Source of the DNA: Cytobacillus firmus
GTDB lineage: Bacteria; Bacillota; Bacilli; Bacillales; Cytobacillaceae
Direction of reading: 5' to 3'
Length of the DNA stretch: 43,075 nt
Assembly (NCBI RefSeq): GCF_023715565.1
Contig: NZ_JAMBOJ010000041.1
Coordinates: forward strand, 1-43,075
The notes under the pieces: model-generated
The model's input: only the letters and a program-made list of their open reading frames with translations
Databases searched by the model: none
What the model was told of the DNA's origin: nothing
In this document: positions 34,710 to 42,994 of the stretch, piece by piece
Numbering within the stretch: the stretch's first letter is position 1
Layout: every line of letters begins with the position of its first letter
Made by a program: the position numbers and the translations under genes

Positions 34710-36023
34710 TTACGTTAACTGGGGCTTGCTTTTGAAAACCTCCAGATAATGAAGCTGGTGCCCATCTTTTTCGTGGACTTTGAAAGTAAATCCATCCGCA
34801 TCAATCTCTGTCCCTATCTCTGCTTCCATATGCTGTGTAAGGAACCAGCCGCCAATGGTATCCACGTCTTCATGATCAAAATCTGTGCCAAGCAGATTAT
34901 TGACATCTTCTATAAGAAGCTTGGAATCCAGGATATAATGATCATCGTTCAGCTTTCGTATTTCAGGAACTTCATCCTCATCAAATTCATCTCGGATCTC
35001 CCCGACTATTTCTTCAAGAATGTCTTCAACCGTCACCAAACCGGAAGTACCGCCATATTCATCCATTAAAATGGCAATATGGATTCGTTCTTTCTGCATT
35101 TTGACAAGCAGGTCATGAATTGGAATGCTTTCAATGACATGGATGACCGGATTCACAAAGGAGTCTAAATCAAGGTTCTCCGGTGTAATCTTGTCTGTGA
35201 GACTGGCTGTCAGAAATTCTTTTACATTAATAAACCCGCGGATATTGTCTTTATCCCCATCTTCAACTGGGTATCGGGTATAATTTTCTGTTTGAATGAT
35301 TTCCATGATTTCAGCCAGTGAATGATCCGAAGCAATTGTAATCATCTCCGTACGCGGAACCATGATTTCTTTAGCAATTCTTTCATCAAATTCAAAGATA
35401 TTGTTCACATACTTTAGTTCATTTTTATTGATTTCACCGCTTTTATAACTCTCTGATAAAAGGATGCGAAGTTCTTCTTCAGAATGGGCCATTTCATGCT
35501 CAGAAGCCGGCTTTAAACCAAATAGGCCAACGAGTACCCGTGCTGATCCATTTAAGAACCAAATGAATGGAAACATCACTCGATAGAACCAGATTATCGG
35601 CGCTGCGAATGCCATTGTAACTGCTTCCGCTTTCTGAATGGCAACTGTTTTTGGTGCAAGCTCTCCTACTACGACATGCAGGAAGGTGACTAAAGCAAAG
35701 GCAATACCAAACGATAAAATATGGGTAAGGGACTCTGCTATTTCAAATCTTTCAAATAACGGATGCAATAACTTTTCAACCGTAGGTTCCCCAAGCCACC
35801 CGAGACCCAATGCGGTGATGGTGATCCCTAATTGACAGGCCGATAGATACTCATCCAGATGCGAAACGACTCTCTTTGCCGCCATAGCCCTTTTATTCCC
35901 TTCAGCAATCAGCTGATCAATTCGGGATACACGGACCTTAACAATCGCAAACTCAGTTGCTACGAAGAATGCAGTTAATGCTATTAATAATGCGATCAGT
36001 AATAAATTTATGGTTGTCAACAA
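34710..36023 (-). CDS. CNNM/CorC (HlyC/CorC) family divalent-cation transporter, MpfA-like
   Basis: The 437-residue protein has a DUF21 membrane domain (about 1-195; [18 protein letters not shown]), two CBS domains (about 215-335; [10 protein letters not shown] and [20 protein letters not shown]) and a CorC_HlyC C-terminal domain (345-430). The layout and length match YhdP/MpfA, a Mg2+ exporter of B. subtilis. The best start is TTG 36023 ([20 protein letters not shown]), yet AGGAGG lies about 28 nt upstream with a perfect hairpin between. An adjacent MerR gene upstream recalls the yhdP-yhdQ order. Confidence 0.92.
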   Translation of the reverse strand: MLTTINLLLIALLIALTAFFVATEFAIVKVRVSRIDQLIAEGNKRAMAAKRVVSHLDEYLSACQLGITITALGLGWLGEPTVEKLLHPLFERFEIAESLTHILSFGIAFALVTFLHVVVGELAPKTVAIQKAEAVTMAFAAPIIWFYRVMFPFIWFLNGSARVLVGLFGLKPASEHEMAHSEEELRILLSESYKSGEINKNELKYVNNIFEFDERIAKEIMVPRTEMITIASDHSLAEIMEIIQTENYTRYPVEDGDKDNIRGFINVKEFLTASLTDKITPENLDLDSFVNPVIHVIESIPIHDLLVKMQKERIHIAILMDEYGGTSGLVTVEDILEEIVGEIRDEFDEDEVPEIRKLNDDHYILDSKLLIEDVNNLLGTDFDHEDVDTIGGWFLTQHMEAEIGTEIDADGFTFKVHEKDGHQLHYLEVFKSKPQLT

Positions 36024-36057
36024 GCAGTCTTACTAAAAAGTAAGACATACACCTCCT
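36023..36057 (-). promoter_or_regulatory. Ribosome binding site and hairpin upstream of the CNNM start
   Basis: AGGAGGT (36051-36057) is followed by an 8-bp perfect hairpin (GTCTTACT with AGTAAGAC, AAAA/TTTT loop, 36027-36046), then TGC and TTG 36023. Folding the hairpin would leave about 8 nt between the site and the TTG. An overlapping 31-codon frame starting ATG 36048 ([10 protein letters not shown]) uses the same ribosome binding site and could be a leader peptide in another frame. Confidence 0.6.
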
Positions 36058-36141
36058 AAAATGGTAATAATACAAATAAGTTCACTACTTAAATTGTGCC
36101 CAAACAGATATCCATAATGCTCCAAAAATCAAAAAACGACA

Positions 36142-36513
36142 TCAGTTCAGCAATAAAAGCAGTGACTGAATTAATGAAAAGCTTTCATGTGAAATATTTT
36201 TTTTAACGTATTCATATTTTTTCGGATCTGATTTTTTTAGCTGAGAAAGTGCTTTCGTCACATCTTCCTCCAAGTCTTGTATTTTTAGCCTTAGTTCAAG
36301 AACATCTACCTCTTCTGAAAATTGGCTGATGACTTTTCTCTTAATTTCCTCGAGTGACAAACCTTCTGCTTTAGATTTCTCAATAAAAGTAATTCGTTCG
36401 ATGGAGGAATAGTCATAATAACGGTAATTTGAAGCTGAACGTTCTGCTTCTAAAAGACCTAAGGAAGTATAATAATCAATCGTTCTCTTTGTAACCTTGG
36501 CTTTTTCAGCCAA
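36142..36513 (-). CDS. MerR-family transcriptional regulator (start probably disrupted)
   Basis: A winged helix of the MerR type (KAKVTKRTIDYYTSLGLLEA, SNYRYYDYSSIERITFIEK) followed by a coiled-coil dimer helix; no cysteine at all, so Cys-based metal sensing is unlikely. The frame from TTG 36513 gives 123 residues but lacks the first strand. Upstream in the same frame come KLRIGE codons, and GGAGG plus ATG 36542 fit as the true start, but with GGGG after ATG the frame is off by one: five G would give MGAEKLRIGELAEKAK. It may be a frameshifted allele, or the TTG may be used. It lies 118 nt before the CNNM gene on the same strand. Confidence 0.75.
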   Translation of the reverse strand: MAEKAKVTKRTIDYYTSLGLLEAERSASNYRYYDYSSIERITFIEKSKAEGLSLEEIKRKVISQFSEEVDVLELRLKIQDLEEDVTKALSQLKKSDPKKYEYVKKNISHESFSLIQSLLLLLN

Positions 36514-36650
36514 TTCTCCTATTCTTAACTTCTCAGCCCCATGAGGTTTCCTCCAAACTGTTACGTGATGGTTATGAATCTAATTATACTAAACTATCAT
36601 AGAAAAGCAATGAAATTGAATGATGGAGAGGGGGGGAGAGGTCCAAAAAA

Positions 36651-36676
36651 AATAACACCGGATAGCCGGTGTTATT
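36651..36676 (-). terminator. Symporter gene terminator
   Basis: AATAACACCGG pairs perfectly with CCGGTGTTATT (ATAG loop) and the minus strand ends in a run of T. Confidence 0.9.
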
Positions 36677-36682
36677 TTGTAA

Positions 36683-37906
36683 TCAGGCTTTAACAGCCTC
36701 TTTCTTTGCTTCTGTTTCAGCGACAATAACTGCACAAGCAGCATCGCCTGTAATATTGACAGCTGTTCGCGTCATATCAAGCAGACGGTCAATACCAATG
36801 ATTAATGCAATACCTTCAACAGGCAGGTTAACGGAGTTAAGAACCATCGCAAGCATGATTAGGCCAACTCCTGGAACTCCTGCAGTACCAACACTGGCAA
36901 GAACTGCAGTTAGAACAACAGTGATAAGCTGTGTGAGTGATAAATCAACATTGAAAACCTGTGCGATGAATATAGTGGCCACACCCTGCATGATGGCTGT
37001 TCCATCCATGTTGATCGTTGCACCCAGCGGCTGAACAAAGCTGCTGATTGATTCAGGAACTTTAAGATTTTTTTGAGCAGTACTCATGGAAATTGGCAGT
37101 GTCGCATTACTGCTTGATGTACTGAAAGCAACACCCATTGCCGGTGCAAAGCCTTTAAAGAACCAAAGCGGGTTCTTCTTTGCAAGTAAAGCGATAGAAC
37201 CTCCATAGGTTAAGATCGCGTGAATAAATAATGCTAACAGAACGACAATCATATAAAGTCCCATCGCTTTAATAGCACTTAGTCCCTGGCTTCCAACAGC
37301 CGACACAATAAGTCCGAACGTCCCATAAGGGGCAAACTTCATAACAAGATTAACAAGATACATCATTATCTCATTGCCCTGTTCAATAAGGTTTAAAATT
37401 CCTTTAGCTTTATTTCCAAGCATCGTTAAAGCGAATCCGATGAAAATGGAAAACGTGATGATTTGAAGCATATTTCCTTCTGTAAAGGCTTTTACAGGAT
37501 TGGTTGGGATTATATTCAATAGTGTCTCTGAGACAGGGGGAGCCTCTTTAGATTCATACTCCACATTTGTTACGTCAAATTCCCCAACATTTCCGGGCTG
37601 GAAAACAGCTGCTAATGTAAGTCCTATAATAATGGCTATACTTGTAGTAACTAAAAAGTAAGATATTGTTTTTATACCAATTCTTCCTAATTTCTTTGGA
37701 TCACCAAGGCCGGCTGTACCAAGAGCTATGGAAAAGAATACGATTGGGACAACAAGCATGTTAATCAGGTTGAGAAAGATTTTCCCAAGTGGTGTAAACA
37801 GAAACTTGTCGAGCTCAGGGAATATACCAGGCGCAAACAAGTTTATTAAAAGTCCTGTTATTCCCCCTGCAATCAAAGCAATAATAATTTTAGTAGATAA
37901 TTTCAT
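36683..37906 (-). CDS. Dicarboxylate/amino-acid:cation symporter (DAACS; GltP/TcyP type)
   Basis: The 407-residue protein has the DAACS signatures: STSSSNATLP (serine-rich hairpin 1), GATINMDGTAI in TM7, VGTAGVPGVGLIM (hairpin 2), and DRLLDMTRTAVNITGDA in TM8, which hold the substrate and Na+/H+ sites. Substrate may be glutamate, aspartate, another dicarboxylate or cystine. The start MKLSTKIIIALI at 37906 has GGAGG upstream; an ATG 29 codons earlier lies in the leader. Preceded by a c-di-AMP riboswitch with terminator, so c-di-AMP would reduce uptake. Confidence 0.93.
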   Translation of the reverse strand: MKLSTKIIIALIAGGITGLLINLFAPGIFPELDKFLFTPLGKIFLNLINMLVVPIVFFSIALGTAGLGDPKKLGRIGIKTISYFLVTTSIAIIIGLTLAAVFQPGNVGEFDVTNVEYESKEAPPVSETLLNIIPTNPVKAFTEGNMLQIITFSIFIGFALTMLGNKAKGILNLIEQGNEIMMYLVNLVMKFAPYGTFGLIVSAVGSQGLSAIKAMGLYMIVVLLALFIHAILTYGGSIALLAKKNPLWFFKGFAPAMGVAFSTSSSNATLPISMSTAQKNLKVPESISSFVQPLGATINMDGTAIMQGVATIFIAQVFNVDLSLTQLITVVLTAVLASVGTAGVPGVGLIMLAMVLNSVNLPVEGIALIIGIDRLLDMTRTAVNITGDAACAVIVAETEAKKEAVKA

Positions 37907-38013
37907 ACGCTTTCCTCCAATGGATAAAGTAAAAAAATGTAAAATAAAGACACGGAAAACAATGTCCTTCCCTATTTTACCCCCAAAAATCATAAACCTA
38001 ACTTAAATGGCAA

Positions 38014-38043
38014 CAAAAAAGCACAGAGGTATCACCACTGTGC
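38014..38043 (-). terminator. Riboswitch terminator
   Basis: GCACAG/CTGTGC stem with inner GGT/ACC, followed by six T on the minus strand, between the aptamer and the symporter gene. Confidence 0.85.
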
Positions 38044-38046
38044 ATA

Positions 38047-38190
38047 GTTGCAGTGTATTCCTCTCAACACGCTTACGAGGTTAGCTGTCGGGTTCGGGTC
38101 TTGAGAGTACCCTACCTGAAAAAGGATTCACCCCAGGCACCTTTATAGAAAAGTGCGATTGGTTCCCCCGTTCATTTAAGATTAAGCGTA
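38047..38190 (-). promoter_or_regulatory. c-di-AMP (ydaO/yuaA) riboswitch
   Basis: Read on the minus strand, the segment has the conserved aptamer blocks in order: CGCTTAATCT, GAACGGGGGAACCA, GGGGTGAATCC, GGTAGGGTACTCTC, GACCCGAACCCG, then CAGCTAACCTCGTAAGCG and GAGAGGA (CGCTT/AAGCG closes the fold; CTCTC/GAGAG gives the other pairing). These are the hallmarks of the ydaO-yuaA class, which binds c-di-AMP and usually turns expression off. Target here is the symporter gene. Confidence 0.94.
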
Positions 38191-38210
38191 AAAGTTTATG
38201 TTTTTTTAAT

Positions 38211-38240
38211 ATAATAACAAAGAATTGCGAAAGTTGTAAA
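38211..38240 (-). promoter_or_regulatory. Promoter of the riboswitch transcript
   Basis: TTTACA (38235-38240) and TATTAT (38211-38216) with 18 nt between on the minus strand; the start would lie near 38204, just upstream of the aptamer. Confidence 0.55.
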
Positions 38241-38304
38241 TAGCACTTTTGTTTCCAAAAATCTATTATTCAATTATTTATAATTATATTACGGGAAAAT
38301 AATC

Positions 38305-38831
38305 CTATTTCCGCAAAACTATAATAAAGCCGTCCAAAATATCGTGACTCACAGCAAATCCCTTCCGTGTATAAAATTCAAGGGCATCTGCATTTCCATT
38401 TGACACATAAATAAAATAATCTTCCACATCTTTAAATTGACGTAACCATTCTATTGACATGTTAAAAAGAACTGAGCCAATTCCGTATTGCCGGTAGTTA
38501 TCTTTAATGTAGAATTGTGATAAGCAGCCAACATTGTCTTTCCTGACAGAATTTAAATCAAAGAAAGTGGCGAAATCATTGGTGTGTATGCTTCCTTAGG
38601 AGAAACATTGGAATAGACATAGCCGACAACTTCTTCAACATCTTTAACGATCACAATATAATTATGTATAGCAGACTTTACAGATGGAATCATCCTTGAC
38701 TCAAAGTTCATACTGTCAAAACGCTCAGGTGATATATGTGCCTTTGATTTTTGGAAAGCCATCAGCTCTTTACATAAATCCCGGCAAAGGCTGAGTTTGT
38801 CTTCTGTTATCACTTCATATTTTAGAAACAT
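38305..38831 (-). pseudogene. GNAT acetyltransferase with a frameshift
   Basis: The N-terminal 85 or so residues (MFLKYEVITEDKLSLCRDL, IVIVKDVEEVVGYVYSN) read openly to near 38575, where the frame is lost and a stop follows. In the adjacent frame the GNAT core continues at once (DNYRQYGIGSVLFNMS, the acetyl-CoA motif, then EFYTRKGFAVSHDILDGF) to a TAG at 38305. The total span fits one protein of about 175 residues. A single-base indel; either a real pseudogene or a sequencing error. Confidence 0.85.
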
Positions 38832-38942
38832 CTACTTCACCCCTAAATCATTTTATATTGGAAGGGATTCATTCGTCCAAAAAAAGAGTTTTTTTTCGGT
38901 AGAGAATTATTTTTAAAATTAATCTAAAAAAGAGGGACTATT

Positions 38943-39398
38943 ATGATAAAGGAAATAAATATTAAGGACCGGAAAGCGGCTGAACAAGTTCTAAGCATAC
39001 AGCTTCCCGCGTATAAAATTGAAGCTCAAATCATTAATTATCCTGATTTACCACCTTTGAAAGATACTGCTAATACCCTGCATATTACAGGAGAGACCTT
39101 TTTTGGGTACTTTATAGGCGCAAGATTATGCGGTGCAGTTTCCTTTAAAGAGAAGAATGATGTTTTAGATATTCACAGACTGGTTGTGCATCCTGATTAT
39201 TTTAGAAAGGGAATTGCCCAAAAGCTGCTGAACTTCATTGAAGGGAGGCAGATGATAAAAAAATGTATCGTTACTACAGGGACGAAGAATACACATGCAG
39301 TCACTTTTTATCTGAAAAACGGATTTAGAGAGGTTGAAAAAATTTATATAAATGAATTACTGACTATTACTGCTTTTGAAAAATATTTATCGAATTGA
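38943..39398 (+). CDS. GNAT N-acetyltransferase
   Basis: A 151-residue GNAT with motif A intact (LDIHRLVVHPDYFRKGIAQK, R/Q-x-x-G-x-A as FRKGIA) and motif B (FYLKNGFREVEKI). GAGGG is 6 nt before ATG 38943. It is divergent from the broken GNAT gene; the two are not close relatives by sequence. The substrate is unknown. A single gene closed by a terminator. Confidence 0.87.
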   Translation: MIKEINIKDRKAAEQVLSIQLPAYKIEAQIINYPDLPPLKDTANTLHITGETFFGYFIGARLCGAVSFKEKNDVLDIHRLVVHPDYFRKGIAQKLLNFIEGRQMIKKCIVTTGTKNTHAVTFYLKNGFREVEKIYINELLTITAFEKYLSN

Positions 39399-39401
39399 TT
39401 T

Positions 39402-39436
39402 AGCGATTCTTCTGATATGAAGAATGGCTTTTTTTT
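39402..39436 (+). terminator. GNAT gene terminator
   Basis: ATTCTTC/GAAGAAT stem, extended by AGC/GCT, and eight T. Confidence 0.88.
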
Positions 39437-39527
39437 ACGAAAAATATGGAAAATTATGATATATTTTTTATAGAGTCCGCTATTGTCCATTACAGGTCAT
39501 TGGAAAGATACCTAAAAGGGGGTACTC

Positions 39528-40538
39528 ATGTTAATTGATAAAAAGGTACGTACTGTAATTAATAATGTTGGTTTTTCCGGTGTTGTACTTATGAAAGAAA
39601 AGGAGGAAAATCCCCTGCAACTAGCAGAAGGGTATGCAGATAGAGCAAATAAAATCTCCAATAAAACAGGTACCAGGTTTGGCATCGCCTCCGGATGTAA
39701 AATTTTTACGGCAGCAGGCATTTGTCAATTGGTCGAGAAGGGAATCCTATCATTCGAAACAAGGCTTAATGATGTATTGGAGAATGTTTTTCCTTTCTTT
39801 GATGAGACTATTACGATTCATCATCTATTAACTCATTCATCAGGGGTGCCGGACTATTTTGATGAATCAGTTATGGATGATTTTGAAGAGCTGTGGAATG
39901 AAAGGCCAATGTACCTGTTAAATCATCTTAGAGATTTTCTTCCTATGTTCCAAAATAAAAAAATGATGTTCAAGCCGGGGGAGAAATTCCATTATAATAA
40001 TGCCGGATATATACTATTGGGTTTAATTATAGAGAAGAAGACTGGACTGAGTTTCCAGGATTATATCCAGTCTCATATTTTTGAGCCATGTGGAATGAAG
40101 AATTCAGGCTATTTCAGATTTGACAATCTCCCTGAGAATACAGCAATTGGTTATATAGATAATGAAGAAGGTGGGTCATGGAGAACCAATATTTATTCAT
40201 TGCCCGTTAGAGGCGGCTCTGATGGAGGAGCCTATGTTACTGCTCAGGATATGCTCTTATTTTGGGAAGCATTGGGTACTGGTGAGATCATAAGCGAGGA
40301 GTATACTGAAAAGCTTATGACCCCGCATGTTCAAGCAGGTGAGAATAAGTATTACGGCTACGGGTTATGGATCAGCAAGAAAAACGATGCTATTTTCAAG
40401 TTCCACCTCATGGGCTATGATCCGGGAGTCAGCTTTCATTCTGCCTATTATCCACAAAGTGGGATAACCCTTGCGGTGACATCAAATAAATCATATGGGC
40501 CCAATGCTATAATGGAAGAGATTGAAAAAGATCTTTAA
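39528..40538 (+). CDS. Serine hydrolase, class C beta-lactamase / D-Ala-D-Ala peptidase family
   Basis: A 336-residue cytoplasmic-looking protein (no signal peptide). The SxxK motif is at S55-K58 (ASGCKIF), the YxN motif in FHYNNAGYILLG, and a late HLMGYDPG occupies the third-motif region. GGGGG precedes ATG 39528. Such proteins (AmpC, EstB, Pbp4-like) cleave esters or D-amino-acid peptides; sequence alone does not show antibiotic hydrolysis. It is a single gene. Confidence 0.9.
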   Translation: MLIDKKVRTVINNVGFSGVVLMKEKEENPLQLAEGYADRANKISNKTGTRFGIASGCKIFTAAGICQLVEKGILSFETRLNDVLENVFPFFDETITIHHLLTHSSGVPDYFDESVMDDFEELWNERPMYLLNHLRDFLPMFQNKKMMFKPGEKFHYNNAGYILLGLIIEKKTGLSFQDYIQSHIFEPCGMKNSGYFRFDNLPENTAIGYIDNEEGGSWRTNIYSLPVRGGSDGGAYVTAQDMLLFWEALGTGEIISEEYTEKLMTPHVQAGENKYYGYGLWISKKNDAIFKFHLMGYDPGVSFHSAYYPQSGITLAVTSNKSYGPNAIMEEIEKDL

Positions 40539-40733
40539 GACATGCAGTTTTTGTATCTGATGTGTTTGTTGAAAAGAAGCGGTTGTGAATTTAATTTTAA
40601 GCTGTTTTGTAAAACAGTAAAATATCGGGACCAATACCCCATGCTTTGGGCGAAGGTGTTCATTTATACTGGAAGTTGATTGTGACTTTTCTGATTATTC
40701 TAAGTCCTTTCAAAACATTATGGAGGCGAATGA

Positions 40734-41897
40734 ATGCTGAATCGTAAGAGAAAAGGTCTGCTGTTATCGCTGATTCTTTTTGCTGCCCTTCTGGTTGTTA
40801 TGCAGCCCATTCAAGATTCAATCACAAGGGCAGCTGCGGGAGATGGATCCTGGTCATCACCTTATTCTGTATCACAGGGAATCAATTCTCAAAACATCGA
40901 GGGCAAAACTGTTCAAGGCTATGTGGTCGGACAGCCAACTGCCACAAATACAGTTATCACCAGCGGGTTTCCAAATGACTTTGCTTTTGCCCTTGCGGAT
41001 AGTCCTTCAGAGACCAGTATGACTAAGATGCTTTATGTACAAATCCCATCCTCCTTTCGCTCAAGCTTTGGCCTGAAATCGAATCCATCGCTGATGGGAA
41101 AGAAAATCAAAGTATCGGGAACGCTGGCTGCCTATTTTTCTCATCCGGGACTTAAAGAGGGTACTGCTTTTGAATTGGATGGCGGTGGAGCATCTGATCC
41201 GGAACCCGGACCTGGCGGGTATTATGATGCAGCATATGGAAAAACAGGTGAGTCTTTAAAAACAGCTCTTCATAACATCATTGATGATCATACTGAAATA
41301 TCCTATTCCAATGTGTGGGAAGCTCTGCGTGAAACGGACGAAGATCCGGCAAATCCGAATAAAGTCATTCTCTTATATACCGGCCGTTCACAGGACAAAT
41401 TCGCCAATGGATCTGGAGTCAATGACTGGAACAGGGAGCATGTATGGGCTAAATCGCACGGAAACTTTGGCACAGCGATGGGTCCGGGAACTGACCTTCA
41501 CCATTTGCGGGCAACAGATGTTTCTGTTAATAGTTCAAGAGGGAATCTCGATTTTGATAATGGGGGATCCCAGCATTCAGAAGCAATTGGAAATTATTAT
41601 GACTCAGATTCATGGGAGCCAAGGGATGCTGTAAAAGGTGATGTAGCGCGTATGCTGTTTTATATGGCTGTCCGCTATGAAGGAGACAGCGGAGAAGTGG
41701 ATCTCGAGCTAAACAATGCAGTCAACAATGGTTCTGCTCCATATCATGGCAAAATGTCTGTCCTGCTCGAGTGGCATAAGGAAGACCCAGTCGATGATAA
41801 AGAACGGAGAAGAAACGAAATCATCTACTCTGATTATCAGAATAACCGCAATCCGTTTATCGATCATCCTGAGTGGGCATCTGCGATTTGGGAATAA
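40734..41897 (+). CDS. Secreted endonuclease I family protein (Bsn/YhcR-like)
   Basis: A 387-residue secreted nuclease. The signal peptide is clear (positives in NRKRKG, hydrophobic LLLSLILFAALLVVM, cleavage near AAAG around residue 35). An OB-like DUF6359-type domain (about 40-145; GKTVQGYVVGQPTATN) precedes a Pro/Gly linker and the endonuclease I domain (about 165-385) with the metal-site NREHVWAKSHG and DLHHLRATD. It cuts nucleic acid outside the cell. GGAGG precedes ATG 40734. Confidence 0.92.
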   Translation: MLNRKRKGLLLSLILFAALLVVMQPIQDSITRAAAGDGSWSSPYSVSQGINSQNIEGKTVQGYVVGQPTATNTVITSGFPNDFAFALADSPSETSMTKMLYVQIPSSFRSSFGLKSNPSLMGKKIKVSGTLAAYFSHPGLKEGTAFELDGGGASDPEPGPGGYYDAAYGKTGESLKTALHNIIDDHTEISYSNVWEALRETDEDPANPNKVILLYTGRSQDKFANGSGVNDWNREHVWAKSHGNFGTAMGPGTDLHHLRATDVSVNSSRGNLDFDNGGSQHSEAIGNYYDSDSWEPRDAVKGDVARMLFYMAVRYEGDSGEVDLELNNAVNNGSAPYHGKMSVLLEWHKEDPVDDKERRRNEIIYSDYQNNRNPFIDHPEWASAIWE

Positions 41898-41903
41898 CTT
41901 TAG

Positions 41904-41936
41904 AAAAAGCACTTTCTTTAAAGGGAGTGCTTTTTA
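41904..41936 (+). terminator. Endonuclease I gene terminator
   Basis: AAAAAGCACT pairs with AGTGCTTTTT around CTTT/AAAG, 6 nt after the stop. Confidence 0.9.
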
Positions 41937-42044
41937 TAGTTCGCAAATTATCAATATATTCTGAAATAATTACGAGGATTAATCAATTATAATTAAGTGA
42001 AGAGAAAACGCTTTCAATTTAAAAAAGGCGAAAGGGTGCTGAAA

Positions 42045-42227
42045 ATGAACTATTTAGAAATAAAGAAGAAGCTGGAAGCTGCAAAACAAGAACTGGAGAT
42101 GAAATTGCAAGATCAGGCTGCACCAGAGAGTGAAAAAGGAGCTCTTCAAAAGAGGATTGAGAATTACGAGTATATGATTGAATTGACGGATATGAATCAC
42201 TTTGAAAGAGGGAATATCATCAGTTAG
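42045..42227 (+). CDS. Small coiled-coil protein, 60 residues (possibly DUF3896)
   Basis: Starts MNYLEIKKKLEAAKQELEMK, charged and helical with heptad-like leucines, then ALQKRIENYEYMIELTDMNHF. It resembles what I recall of the small Bacillus DUF3896 family, without certainty. The start 42045 has AGGGTG upstream; a GTG 16 codons earlier is less likely. It has its own terminator. Confidence 0.68.
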   Translation: MNYLEIKKKLEAAKQELEMKLQDQAAPESEKGALQKRIENYEYMIELTDMNHFERGNIIS

Positions 42228-42228
42228 G

Positions 42229-42259
42229 GAGGCGGTTATGTGAGCCGTCTCTTTTTTTT
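42229..42259 (+). terminator. Terminator
   Basis: GAGGCGG/CCGTCTC stem with one G-U pair and eight T. Confidence 0.88.
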
Positions 42260-42398
42260 GAAAGACTATGATAAAAGAGCATGATGATTTCTCTTATTGG
42301 CAAACAGGGCAGATTTTTGAAGAAGGTATTTGTAATAGAAAATTGAATAAATAGTTACATATTCAGTGAGTTAATTTTAATATAAAGGAGAAATTAAA

Positions 42399-42899
42399 AT
42401 GAGCGAACTTAAGCTAATAAAGACTTACAAAAACGAGCTAAAAAAATATTCTTTAGAACAGTTAAGGTATAAATCTGAAGAAACGGTCTGGTCAATTGGG
42501 CAAATGTATGACCATTTAATCCTTGTTGCCCATGAATACCTGGATAATATGGAACAATGTTCAAAATTAAATGGTAAACAGCCACTTGGGAAAACAGAGT
42601 TTGGTGAGCATTTATTCAAAATAGGAGGGTTTCCTCCAATAAAAATTAAATTACCGGTTGAACTAAATGCTCCACCTAACAATTCAGATAGCAAGGATGA
42701 TCTTATCAGCAGAATGGACCAAATAATTCTAAGGCTAAGTCAATGGAAACCAAAAGTGGATAATATAAACCCAAATTATAAAGTAGAGCATGGAGGGTTC
42801 GGATGGCTGAATGCAAGGGAATGGTATGATTTAGTAGGTATGCATTTTCGTCATCATTTGCGCCAAAAAGCTGAGTTAGAACAAATGCTTGTTAAATGA
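42399..42899 (+). CDS. DinB-like four-helix metalloprotein
   Basis: A 166-residue DinB-superfamily protein. Helix patterns and metal-ligand histidines are seen at WSIGQMYDHLILVAHEYL and WYDLVGMHFRHHLRQKAEL. Proteins of this kind include thiol S-transferases (bacillithiol-dependent) and uncharacterised members; the activity here is unknown. AAAGGAG lies 8 nt before ATG 42399. The 8699 remnant belongs to the same superfamily. Confidence 0.87.
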   Translation: MSELKLIKTYKNELKKYSLEQLRYKSEETVWSIGQMYDHLILVAHEYLDNMEQCSKLNGKQPLGKTEFGEHLFKIGGFPPIKIKLPVELNAPPNNSDSKDDLISRMDQIILRLSQWKPKVDNINPNYKVEHGGFGWLNAREWYDLVGMHFRHHLRQKAELEQMLVK

Positions 42900-42994
42900 C
42901 GAGTGTGTAAGTTGAGGAAAAAAATGGTTTTGGCTGGTCTTTTTCTTTGGCTCTTTTCGTATAAATTGTTGTTTTTCGCTTATCAATGTTGTCC

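Noticed and set aside
36060..36141. Mg2+ (M-box) riboswitch upstream of the CNNM gene
   Set aside because: The leader is short and AT-rich without any of the conserved M-box blocks.
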